Below, in pieces: positions 28,501 through 36,005 of a DNA stretch of 64,000 nucleotides. The notes beneath the pieces were generated by a model. It saw only the letters and a program-made list of their open reading frames with translations. It was not told where the DNA came from and made no database searches. This stretch comes from Prostheceraeus crozeri (Eukaryota; Platyhelminthes; Polycladida; Euryleptidae): the NCBI GenBank assembly GCA_907163375.1, contig CAJQUW010007813.1, forward strand, positions 124,001-188,000. Direction: 5' to 3'. Position numbers and translations under genes: made by a program. The first letter of the stretch is position 1; every line of letters begins with the position of its first letter.

Positions 28501-30098
28501 TAATCAACGGAATTTAAACCAGTTTATGGCTGATTTGCCACGAGAACGCGTATCTCCATCAAGACCATTTTCTTGTGTTGGTATAGATTACGCCGGCCCA
28601 ATTCCAATAAGGACTGGTAGAGGACGTGGAGTGCGTACAGAAAAGGCATATGTTGCATTATTCGTTTGCTTCGCTACCAAGGCTGTTCACATTGAAACTG
28701 TGTCTTCTCTAAGTACAGCTGCCTTTCTTGCAGCACTGGATCGATTTATCTCACGAAGAGGTCTACCTTACCAAATTTACAGTGATAACGGCTCTAATTT
28801 CAAGGGTGCGAAACATGAAATCGCTGAATTGTACAAGATGTTAAATGATAAAGGTTTCAATACTACATGGTCAAGATATATGATGGATAAATCTATCAAA
28901 TGGATAATGATTCCTCCTCATGCTCCACAATTTGGGGGATTATGGGAAGCAGGAGTAAAAAGTGTGAAATATCATTTGCGTCGAGTTATTGGAACTACGT
29001 CTGTTACGTTTGAAGAGTTAATCACAATTTTATCTCGCATTGAAGCGTGTTTAAATTCAAGACCTCTAACCGAACTATCATCAGATCCTAATGATCTTCA
29101 ACCGCTTACGCCTGGGCATTTTTTGGTTGGTGGTCCGTTACTTGCTAGACCAGAGAAAGAACTGACAGGGATTAATTATTCCCGATTAGATCGTTGGCGT
29201 ATGGTTCAGGCAATGGTACAAGGATTTTGGAACAGATGGCGTAGTGATTATCTATCCATTTTACATCAAAGAAGAAAATGGGCGAAGGGTCAAGGTCGGA
29301 GATCTAGTATTACTCAGTGAGGATCATACTACACCACTTCAGTGGCCGTTAGCACGAATTTTGGAACTTTATCCTGGTCAAGATGGCGTTCCACGTGTTG
29401 CTAAGATAAAAACAAGGAACGGTATATTCACACGTCCTGTAATAAAATTACGTTTACTTTTTAATGAAACCGAATCAAAGTGAACATTTTATTGGCATGT
29501 ACGTCACTTAAGCTTTAACCATTTATGTATTTTTCAATGGTTTCGGAAACTAACTTTATCGTTAGTTTGGTGGGCGGTATGTTCACTATCTAGGTTATTA
29601 GTGGACTCATTTTCTGTAGGTCTGAAATCTTTGGTACTTTACCAGGGCCACTCAGTAGATATCATGGCCTAAAGCTAAGACATGTAATGTATGATATCTA
29701 TTACTATCTATGTGGTCCTTATGTTGGAATGATGACCAGCATGGTGCTTTTTGTAAATACCACGCATTTTGGTTTGAATTTAATTTGTGTTATAATCGCT
29801 ATGTAAATCTAGTATCTTGGCAAATACAGTCCTGGCTAGACGCGTTGGTCCTTTTGGTTTACTACGTAACACATTGGTGACGCTTAATTTTACATTTTTT
29901 CTTTCAGTCGTTATCGCCGTTATATTCATCTTGCTGATTTTGGCTGTACTTATCTTCTGTCGAAACTTCACAATTGAAAAAGGAGATTACGAAACTCACG
30001 AAGCAAAAGGTGCCGAAATGGTTGATCATCCTGATGTAGCTATCAGATTTGGAAGGACTGGACAACCTGAAATAAGTGGTCAGGAATGGTGGCTGTAA
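1297..30098 (+). CDS. neurexin IV / Caspr (contactin-associated) protein, 3' part of gene, 8 exons
   Basis: Exons inferred from splice sites: 1297-1565, 2405-2622, 4059-4258, 10077-10246, 10516-11182, 11632-11913, 15456-15786 and 29908-30098. They sum to 2328 nt with matching phases (0, 2, 1, 0, 2, 0, 0, 1) and end at TAA, giving the C-terminal 775 residues. Domain order is EGF, fibrinogen-like, laminin G, EGF, laminin G, one transmembrane helix and a 42-residue cytoplasmic tail, as in neurexin IV/Caspr. The tail holds YETHEAKGAE, which matches the juxtamembrane protein 4.1-binding site of Caspr proteins, and ends EWWL, a class II PDZ ligand. Family members are type I adhesion proteins of septate or paranodal junctions and neurons. 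The N-terminal discoidin and first laminin G domains lie outside the window. Introns reach 14 kb because of transposon insertions. Confidence 0.9.
2405..2622 (+). CDS. neurexin IV exon: fibrinogen-like domain, middle
   Basis: The acceptor TTTACAG precedes 2405 and the donor GTAAGT follows 2622. It completes an Asn codon from the previous exon and ends with one base of a Gly codon. VWTYVDHN, the Ala-Leu/Asn-Tyr-Gly segment and YCQQEIFYRCK match the fibrinogen-like part of Caspr proteins. Confidence 0.9.
4059..4258 (+). CDS. neurexin IV exon: fibrinogen-like domain, Cys-rich part
   Basis: The acceptor TCTTACAG precedes 4059 and the donor GTAAGT follows 4258. It encodes a WWIGR...YYWGDSAPG segment followed by CGCG and CNCD cysteine clusters, which align with the conserved Caspr sequence around WWIGR...YWGGSPPG. 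Ends in phase 0. Confidence 0.9.
5905..6123 (+). pseudogene. LINE reverse-transcriptase C-terminal fragment
   Basis: A 72-codon open stretch without a proper start. It contains LCELCDDLKVEVLYHFMIEC, the Cys-Cys-His-Cys knuckle (CxxC...HFxxEC) that ends many LINE ORF2 proteins downstream of the reverse transcriptase. No RT core is visible nearby, so this is a truncated remnant in an intron. The assignment rests on the knuckle pattern only. Confidence 0.5.
6269..7270 (-). pseudogene. Tc1-like transposase, copy 1 (nonsense mutation)
   Basis: Reads leftward from ATG at 7270. After an N-terminal helix-turn-helix region, an in-frame TGA lies at 7156-7154, where copy 2 has Trp in RWWSRW. The rest is open to 6269. 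The catalytic triad is present: Asp in LWTDESRF, Asp in FQDDNARPH and Glu in SPDLSPIEHCWDELG, about 34 residues apart (DD34E, Tc1 type). The family cuts and pastes DNA at TA sites. A possible terminal repeat, CAGTGACAAAAAG, lies at 6118, but I found no mate. About 330 residues overall, normal for the family. Inactive as it stands. Confidence 0.85.
8468..9538 (-). pseudogene. Tc1-like transposase, copy 2, with a 61-bp intron (frameshifted)
   Basis: Start ATG at 9538. Exon 1 runs 9538-9178, a GT-AG intron 9177-9117, exon 2 9116-8468. Splicing gives IPLSLEHKRKR, which aligns with IPLSLDHRRRR of copy 1, where there is no intron. The helix-turn-helix region (RWWSRW), WTDESRF and SPDLSPIEHAWDELG are present. 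The second catalytic motif reads FQDDARPH, one residue shorter than copy 1 (FQDDNARPH), and a single-base frameshift lies near 8975-8980. The two copies share orientation and are clearly related but divergent, so they look like separate insertions, not a recent duplication. Confidence 0.85.
10077..10246 (+). CDS. neurexin IV exon: end of fibrinogen-like domain, start of third laminin G
   Basis: The acceptor TTTCTGCAG and donor GTAAAT are clear. It encodes DLPVTGIRLGNTGT and VGRLEC, the end of the fibrinogen-like region, then the first strand of a laminin G domain (TVTFRK). The intron before it, 4259-10076, contains two Tc1-like copies and a LINE fragment. Confidence 0.9.
10516..11182 (+). CDS. 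neurexin IV exon: laminin G and second EGF
   Basis: This 667-nt exon lies between TTTGTAG and CAG|GTAAG. It encodes most of one laminin G domain (FDIMFLFKT ... FLGCLSNFMYNG), an EGF module (CESRPCYNKGEC ... YWCECG) and the first strands of the last laminin G domain. It is the largest exon and the best single piece for identifying the gene. Confidence 0.92.
11632..11913 (+). CDS. neurexin IV exon: last laminin G, middle
   Basis: It lies between ATTCTAG and AAA|GTGAGT, 94 codons, phase 0 on both sides. It encodes IGFKTKRKGGVLMLI and following strands with INVGFDMRE, typical of a laminin G beta-sandwich. The next intron, 11914-15455, contains an RTE-like LINE insertion. Confidence 0.88.
12076..12091. 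repeat. target-site duplication, left (16 bp)
   Basis: GACACTAGTTGACTAG, identical to 13053-13068. The two copies bracket the LINE fragment exactly and mark its insertion point. Confidence 0.85.
12092..13052 (+). mobile_element. RTE-like LINE, 5'-truncated and internally deleted
   Basis: It encodes reverse-transcriptase pieces: the HLAFLDL...KAFH motif (with an in-frame TAG), the GVHQRSALS...LLFILIMD region, then after a deletion that removes the catalytic FADD block, the C-terminal region (YLGSRV, YGSQCW, SWYGHVLR). The strings resemble endonuclease-reverse transcriptases of RTE-type elements. It is flanked by a perfect 16-bp direct repeat (12076-12091 and 13053-13068), the expected target-site duplication. 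The 3' end is a short GA/GAC-rich tail (GATGAAGACGAA), as in RTE elements, instead of poly(A). Confidence 0.8.
13053..13068. repeat. target-site duplication, right (16 bp)
   Basis: Second copy of the 16-bp duplication, directly after the GA-rich 3' tail of the LINE fragment. Confidence 0.85.
13069..15455. other. intron remainder, no gene recognised
   Basis: Between the LINE insertion and the next neurexin exon. Only short random open stretches are seen on either strand. Nothing resembles a transposase, tRNA or other RNA gene. Confidence 0.5.
15456..15786 (+). CDS. neurexin IV exon: end of last laminin G and extracellular stalk
   Basis: The acceptor GTCTTCAG precedes 15456 and the donor GTAAGT follows 15786. 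It encodes the laminin G closing signature (YIYIGRN ... GFEGCLYRMQFN) and a Pro-rich juxtamembrane stalk. It leaves one base that joins the last exon in phase 1, 14.1 kb downstream. Confidence 0.9.
17080..17270 (+). pseudogene. possible LINE ORF2 C-terminal fragment
   Basis: The frame reads ERRKLTKYKDLNVDFF, then PVSVDTYGGYGELALALL, ending at TAG. This resembles the region after the reverse transcriptase in several LINE families, where a KYxxL stretch is followed by PVxVETxGxxG. No RT core is found upstream, so this is a short relic, and the call is tentative. Confidence 0.4.
18059..18361. mobile_element. nested 303-bp inverted-repeat (MITE-like) element
   Basis: Begins CAGGCATGCGAATTCTCC and ends with the inverse, GGAGAGTTCGCATGCCTG (one mismatch). 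Flanked by the 6-bp direct repeat TAAACA (18053-18058 and 18362-18367). Internal GTGGGCCCCC-type repeats lie next to both ends. It carries no transposase and lies inside the hAT element just past its dimerisation domain, so it inserted after the hAT. The terminal sequence is itself hAT-like. Confidence 0.7.
19454..19525. repeat. 72-bp hairpin with 28-bp arms
   Basis: The left arm 19454-19481 (AAGCTTTCGGACTATGTCC and on) pairs with 19498-19525 with one mismatch around a 16-base loop. It lies between transposase pieces of the hAT element. It may be a small foldback insertion; no coding role is apparent. Confidence 0.75.
19657..19680. repeat. TGTACA microsatellite
   Basis: Repeats of the self-complementary unit ACATGT (TGTACATGTACATGTACATG). 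Short, inside the hAT element. Confidence 0.8.
21739..23995. other. intron stretch without recognisable features
   Basis: AT-rich DNA between the hAT and the BEL/Pao element. Only short frames without family resemblance. No inverted repeat or RNA gene recognised. Confidence 0.45.
24001..24292 (+). repeat. BEL/Pao 5' LTR
   Basis: 292 bp, starts TGTTCACT and ends ACGTAACA (TG...CA). Differs from the 3' LTR at two positions by hand count (A/G near 24164 and C/T near 24247). Preceded by CATTG (23996-24000), the 5-bp target duplication. Confidence 0.95.
24363..26140 (+). pseudogene. BEL/Pao gag and aspartic protease (frameshifted)
   Basis: Two overlapping frames, 24363-24686 and 24662-26140, make up gag, so there is a frameshift near 24660-24686. 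The larger part opens with the DUF1759 gag region (LPTFTGDYKNWLSFYDLF), then two zinc knuckles (CQFCGGNHRIHQC, CFNCLRKGHISKSC) and a DUF1758-type pepsin-like protease with the active site LLDSGSQASF. Gag packages RNA; the protease matures the polyprotein. The frame stops at 26140, before RT. Confidence 0.88.
26368..27579 (+). pseudogene. BEL/Pao reverse transcriptase
   Basis: 403 open codons in a frame different from gag. Contains the RT blocks KLCVVFDASAK, LNADTGKMYRQI and the catalytic YVDDLL. It continues into the A17-type region and the start of RNase H (VFSDASELAYAA). It ends by frameshift near 27540, where the next frame takes over. Confidence 0.9.
27512..28192 (+). pseudogene. BEL/Pao RNase H and integrase N-terminal linker
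   Basis: Continues the polyprotein: LPRLELCGALLGARLL and YAWTDSTIVLAWI are the RNase H end of BEL/Pao pol. It ends at an in-frame TAG (28190-28192); the same frame reopens directly and leads into the integrase. Confidence 0.85.
28193..29483 (+). pseudogene. BEL/Pao integrase with C-terminal DUF5641 domain
   Basis: Holds an HHCC zinc-binding region (HIHDITLHGN ... CIRCNRFN) and the DDE core: Asp in GIDYAGP, Asp in SDNGSNF and Glu in GGLWEAGVK. One more frameshift near 29244-29320 shifts to the last piece (KVGDLVLLSED ... PLARI), the DUF5641 end common to BEL/Pao integrases. It would insert the cDNA into chromosomes; broken here. Confidence 0.9.
29580..29871 (+). repeat. BEL/Pao 3' LTR
   Basis: 292 bp, TGTTCACT...ACGTAACA. 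Preceded by a G-rich GGTGGGCGG that may be the polypurine primer. Followed by CATTG (29872-29876). Confidence 0.95.
29908..30098 (+). CDS. neurexin IV last exon: transmembrane segment and cytoplasmic tail
   Basis: The acceptor CTTTCAG ends only 36 bases after the right LTR of the BEL/Pao element, so that insertion just missed the exon. It encodes a helix of about 20 residues (IVIAVIFILLILAVLIFC), then a tail with the YETHEAKGAE protein 4.1-type site and the terminal EWWL PDZ ligand, and stops at TAA. Confidence 0.92.
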
Positions 30099-30651
30099 TA
30101 CTAGACATATCACTGATTGGTGCACGAATGTTAAACTTTCTGAAAGTTTCATTCGCACTCACGGATGACTGTACCATTTTTATCCATGTCTTCTATGTAA
30201 AGCCTTTCAGCATGATTGTAAATGTTGTTAATAGCTATTTTTCATAATGTATCAGTTATTAACTGATGCTGTTTGGCTTTACGTAGAAATCATGACGAAA
30301 AAGTGTTTTTAAATACCATTTTTTATTACTTGTTTATTGTATATTACCGCAGTTTGATACTACGACTGTACTTGACTGAACATTCCATTTGATTGACTTG
30401 CGTCCCCTTATTTATATTGCTGTATGACCCTACGCATATCTTTCAATGATTGGGCTCCATATACTATATTGGCTGTGTATATATTATCTTCTTATACATT
30501 CCGAAGTTGGAAGAAGTCGTTATTTTATCACACCAACTCAATGTGTACTTTACTTTTACAGTTAGATGTTGAATGTATCCTCATTTTGCCATAGGATGTA
30601 ATCACGATCTTGATTGCCTTTTTTCTGAATCAGCAGTTACCACAAGATCGG

Positions 30652-30691
30652 AATAAAATTCATGTGTACGCGCTTGGATGTTTTGAATAAA
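30652..30691 (+). terminator. candidate polyadenylation signals of the neurexin IV gene
   Basis: Two AATAAA hexamers at 30652-30657 and 30686-30691, about 0.55-0.6 kb after the stop codon. These would give a 3' UTR of roughly 0.6 kb. No gene is seen between the stop and these sites. Confidence 0.55.
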
Positions 30692-30699
30692 AATATGGG

Positions 30700-32691
30700 C
30701 TAGTAGTAAAGGTGCAAGTTTCTGAGTTTTAATCCACGAGTAGCTCACGGTTGGGGTTTCAGTTGCTTGCTTTTTTCTGAATTATTCGTTGTCAACCACA
30801 GGAGCCTATTTCCTGTTGTATCAAGCCTCACTTGCGTAGAGCATTATTTACCCCTCCCCTGAGACCTTAGCTTTTTCACACCCGTTGAGACCCGAGGAGG
30901 TCCAGTGGACCAGCGATTGCAAATACCCGGGTTTTTGCATCCACCCGGATGCTAAACCCGGGCGGATCCCGGATCCTATGATCAAAAGTGATAAAACTGC
31001 ATCTAATTCGTTTTAATTATCATGAAACATTGAACAGTTTGGTTCCTGAAATTAAGTTTAAATTATGCGTTTCATAATACATAAAAACATGCTATGAATT
31101 ATTATTGAAATCCTAGGATTTTGCTATCGCCAATCGTATTTGTCACTCTGGTTCTTAGTAATTATTACCTTTTTTTACAAAATATCATTACTAGATATCA
31201 ATGGATGATTACAAGTATCTAAAATAGCGGTAATACAATCTGAAACTGAGCATAGAGAAATGTGTAATCTTTCTTAAGAACTGTAACTGTAACCATGATT
31301 GTCAATCAAAAAAAACAATTTCAACAACGATGAACAAGTGTATCTAATTAAAAGAAAGGGAAGACATCAAACTTGCTTTTATTTGTGTTTACTTAACTAA
31401 TATGCGCATATCCAACTATTATAGACTTATTAATAACTACAGCTATTGTTCATTGTAAGGGTAAGGTAGTCGGATGTTTGGAGAAGCACATGGATCTTTC
31501 TTTGGAGTCCATGGATGTCCATTCATTCCTTGTTGTGGATTAGTAAAGTGGGTGCAGGGGTCACAAGTCTACAACGGTAACATTTGAAGCTGGGACATTC
31601 CCATAACGACGTCTAAATGTTTCATAATTTTAATAAACTTATAGTTAATAAGACTTAAGGTTTGCCATTAAGAGGACAGGTGGTGCGTTCCCACCGGCAG
31701 ACATTAAACGTTCAAGGCGCGTCAAACTTTTGACTATCCTAGGACTACATTTTAGAGCCAAACTTGACGAGATCGGTGTGGAGGACCTTCCCACTAGTCC
31801 ATTTTTCAATCAGCGCTTCTAAAGCGGGGCTGGACCTTACCCCTAATGGTCCTTTGACTTGTGATCCTCGACAAATGCATGAAGGTCTTAAAGCACAAAG
31901 ACTTGACGGATCTGATTGCGTGCCGGGCGGACCTTCCCGGGGGTCCATAACATAGCGCTATACGGGCTGGACTTCACCCTTAAGTGTACGAGATCGTACA
32001 AAGCCGCTTAACAAGTGATCTCCTTGGTCAAAGTTTCAGGCTCGATTGAATAGGAACTTATATATAAATAGACACTTAGTAATCACCATGTCAACCCCAT
32101 GGAGACCAGTACGTAGGTGTCCATTGATTCAGTGACTCAAATTCAAAGTGCATGAACTTAGGGGTCATTCAAGAGATCTAGACTAGGCTAGCAAAGTACG
32201 AGTATGTCTACACTACAATAAATTGCAGTGCAAAATTCTTTATCAGACACCGACGACCTTTTTCTGTTTTTCAGGGTATAGTCAGGCAGAATGACATAAT
32301 CCTTGAAATTCTAAATATCGAATTTATTGTATTACTAATAACAAATGCCATTTTACTTCTTCCGTGATTACTATTCAGCGCTATCTTTTTCCCACAGAAT
32401 TCGCTATCACATTTTTTATCGTGTCGGGTTTAAGAACGGAGTGGTTATTTCCATGAAAATAGCCAGCAAATCATTGTTGTCTGGAGGTTATTTTCAAGCT
32501 AATGCGATTCGTAGAAAATTCAGTACGGTATATCAAAATAATAGTTGTAGATTCTTCAGATATGCGTTTCCAAATAGTATTTATTTTACCTAATTTACTA
32601 ATAATTAGCCTACCTAATAGTGCATTTCTTAGTTTCCAAAATCCTCAACTAAGTACATACATGCAACGACCGCAATTGGAAAGTGTGGTTC
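30700..32691. other. intergenic stretch without recognised gene
   Basis: AT-rich with a somewhat more GC-rich patch at 31670-31960 (CCTTCCCGGGGGTCC and similar). Open stretches at 31745-31955 lie on both strands and look incidental. No family resemblance seen. Confidence 0.45.
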
Positions 32692-35135
32692 TACCCGGGA
32701 CGAGCAAACCGAATAATTTTGTTAGAAACTTGCTAGCTGTTTGCTAATTTTGTGAAAAATAGAAAATTTGATAAATTCCTACTATGTTTGCTAATTGTGT
32801 TAGAGGCCTACCAGTTTCTAAGCAAAATAATAAAATTATAAAAAACTTTTTAATTTTGTTAAATATTTATGAAATATTAGTCAAATTATCCTAAATATCA
32901 GAACAAAACATTAACTAAATACATGTTTTCAGATAAGATCTGATATGCCATCCAAAACGCAGTGTGTTGTCAGGAGCATTAAACTTTTGATTGACAAGAA
33001 TCGATGAGAAATTGTCACAAAAGGCATTGATTCACTAATATCTCTCATTGAAGACCTGTGATTCGATGCTTGGTCAAATGAGCTTGAAAATAAGTTTCAG
33101 CACGAATGTAGCAATCAGATCTTGTGTTCGAAATTGTATGTTTTACTTCCATATTGCTTGTATGAATCTTGTGTATTATCTTTGTGAAAACTACTCGATA
33201 CGTCATGATATGAGCCTTAAATCGAAGAAACAGTTTAAGTCGTGTGAAATTTCACCGACTCTGAGATCCTATCGAACTGTAGTAATCGCTTCGAACTTGC
33301 TCTAATCGTTCTCAGGAAACGATAGGAATTCCCGTGACGAGAATCCTATATTGGATGCTATATTTAGAAGTCTGTATAAGGCGCTCAGAGAGTTGCTATC
33401 ATTTCCCGATGTTTCACGAGTGTGTCACGAGCATGTTGCACGAGTAATCAGTTTTCATGATTATTTCTAAAGCATTACTTTATTCTAATGCATCCCAACC
33501 TCTGCAATTATCTAATTTATATTTCTGACCTATTCTGAGAGGGGATTATCATGTCTTCAAGATGGCGAGCCTCCCGACTTCGAACATTGCAAAGCACTTC
33601 CTCGCCGCGCTCTACGTCTACCAGTCAGTTCACGGATTCCTCATGTAGTGTGTGGGTGTGATTCCGCTCGTCGAAGTGAAGACTGATGGCGCTGTTTTCT
33701 CTATTCATTGAAGATAATATGCATGTTGCCATCCTTTGTTTAAGATCATTAGCGTCGATTGTCCAGATGGAGTGTATATGGTGTGCGTCACTATTATTCA
33801 GACATGTGAGTAGCAAATGTATTTGTAAATCAGGTGTAAAAACAGATGACTTGAAAAAACATTCTAAGCTAACCATTCAAATTATAATGTCCTTCAATTA
33901 CCAAATAAAATGTACATTCAGTTAAAGAATTGATCGTGTGATTCATCATGATAGGAGATGGAGACTTCGATCCTTGATAATGAGGCATATTTCCCAAAAA
34001 TAGTGGTAAATATACATTAATTTCCTCCATAAAAAAATTGCAAGCGTTCTCCGGATTCTCTATTAGAATCCGCAGCTGCGGCTGTCTTTCAGTGGGTGTT
34101 TCATTTGGGAGCTGGTCGGTACGATGATGATAGTGTGGTCCCTCATCAAATCGTATCAAATCATAAGAAAGATAACTCTCTGAAATTCATCAGCATCGAG
34201 TATAGAGAGAGAATCCATATTTTATGGACAATTCTCACCATGACAGCGCGCACCGCTTAGCAATGTGCACAGCAGTCGTCTCATGCGTCATTGAATCTAC
34301 CGAAAATCTATTCTTGAGAGAGAAAGGGATAACTAAAAAGTAGTCCACCAATGTGGCATTGAAACTGTCTAAGATACATGACTGAAGTGAAGTGGTCGTG
34401 CTAAAAATCAGGATCACAGGGCTTCTTTGGGACCACACTATTATCAATGTACCAGTTGGTCGTATGGAAAAGGATTGAATCTTCTTTTAATTCGCTGATT
34501 GATACTGTCGATAATGTAGCTTGCGTGCACATCTAAACCGTCGTTTGTCAGGCCTACATGCAAGGTTGGCATATTTTTTTAAATACGAATTTTTGTGGTT
34601 TCATAGGTCAAATGCTTCACTGTATAATTTGGATTTGTGCAAGACATTTGAGGGTACGTTATTGTTACTGATTTCAGTTAATGGGGAAATCATTTGACAT
34701 CAAATATCAAATCGGATTTTCTGCTTAACCGGCATATGTTGTCCACCGTGCGAAAATGTGTTACGGATTAATTCGTGCTGTTGTAAATTATTGGGATGAT
34801 AAAAGATACTAAGATAGTTAAAAATATCACCTGATTGATTCTTATAATAGAAGCTCAATCAAAACCTGTGTCATCTTACTATTTTTCAATTATGTTATAT
34901 TCTGTATGCCCTATTCCTTCTCTTATGTGCGTCAAACACATTCAATACTTTTTGCAGCAAAAACTCTATTGTGCATTTCAGACCGCAATATCATTGTCTA
35001 TCAAAGAGATATCATAAATGGGAACTGATTGAAACTGACCAAACCAGTACAATTGATGGTAGAGGAACAATTACGACAGTTCTGTAGGCTGACATCTGCT
35101 GATGAGGTGAGTCTTTAAATTATGTGATTCTTTGC

Positions 35136-35351
35136 CACTGCCTCCGAATGTTTTGGTTTTAGCAGCAGTGAGTTTTTCTGCTGTTAATCCTTGGAGCATT
35201 TCGTAGCAGGATGACTTCGATCAACAGTTATAATGTATAAATATGTAGGGCTATTCTTGTCACTGCCTCCGAATGTTTTGGCTTTAGCAGCATTAAGTTT
35301 TTCTGCTGTTAATCCTTGGAGCATTTCGTAGCAGGATGACTTCGATCAACA
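35136..35351. repeat. 91-bp direct repeat, two copies
   Basis: Copies at 35136-35226 and 35261-35351, starting CACTGCCTCCGAATGTTTTG and ending ACTTCGATCAACA, with about five mismatches and a 34-base spacer. Inside the 3.3-kb element. Confidence 0.85.
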
Positions 35352-35383
35352 ATATATTCAATTAATATCAACGGTAAATTTCA

Positions 35384-35640
35384 TCAATGTTTTGCTACGG
35401 CGTAGGTTAACTGTAGTTTTATCAATAGAATGTGAGCGGTCTGCGAACCCACTTTATGCGTCAAGATCAAACCCACAAGTTTTATGATGTGTAAATTATA
35501 CATGTTATAATTATAATGCAATATATTTACACATCGTTAGACTTAGTTTCATCTTGACTCATTAAGTGGATTCGCAGGATGCTCACATTTTATTGATAAA
35601 ACTACGGTTCATCTACGATATATGCTGTGGCAAAATATTG
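35384..35640. repeat. 257-bp imperfect palindrome (MITE-like)
   Basis: Left arm about 35384-35474 and right arm 35546-35640 pair over about 90 bases with scattered mismatches, for example GTAGTTTTATCAATA against TATTGATAAAACTAC. The centre also folds (GATGTGTAAAT against ATTTACACATC). Ends are CAATGTTTTGC and its near inverse GCAAAATATTG. No coding capacity. Probably a nested miniature element. Confidence 0.8.
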
Positions 35641-36005
35641 GGGCATGTCTAGAAATCATTCTAAAAATGTTTCAAGATAACATTTTCATAATATTCTCAT
35701 GTATTGTCATTTGAACATATAACATTTTTTGGAATGTTTTTATAGCAAATTCACGACATTTTCTGAACAGTTTTAGAATGTTTTTTGTTGGGAATTCACG
35801 TAAGAGTTGTGTAAGATAATATCAGAGAGAAATTTGAGACATTTTATTAGAATTTTACCAAAATAATTTGCTATTTGCTAAAAATTGGCAAATCATCAGC
35901 TATGTTAGATAAATATTTGTTAAAATTTTAGTAGAAGTTTAGTAAAATGTTGTCAAGTATTTGCCAAATATTTAACAAAAGCATCTGGTGTGTTCGTCCC
36001 GGGTA

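Larger units (their letters stand above)
24001..29871 (+). mobile_element. BEL/Pao LTR retrotransposon (5.87 kb)
   Basis: Two 292-bp LTRs bracket gag, aspartic protease, reverse transcriptase, RNase H and integrase in the order typical of BEL/Pao. A 5-bp CATTG duplication flanks the element at 23996-24000 and 29872-29876. The LTRs differ at about 0.7% of sites, so insertion was recent, yet the coding region has at least four frameshifts or stops. It sits 36 bases upstream of the last neurexin IV exon in sense orientation; its own polyadenylation could interfere with host transcript processing. Confidence 0.95.
32692..36005. mobile_element. 3.3-kb non-autonomous inverted-repeat element flanked by TA
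   Basis: The left end reads TA-CCCGGGACGAGCAAACC and the right end, inverted, TA-CCCGGGACGAACACACC: 10 identical bases, then a few differences. TA is on both outer sides, as expected for a TA target duplication (Tc1/mariner-like superfamilies). Subterminal TTTGCTAA and TTTGCCAA motifs recur near both ends. No transposase frame is found inside. The interior has a 91-bp direct repeat and a long palindrome. The call rests on the paired termini alone. Confidence 0.55.

Noticed and set aside
31745..31955. Overlapping open frames on both strands in a GC-richer patch
   Set aside because: No motif, start context or repeat support; probably due to base composition.
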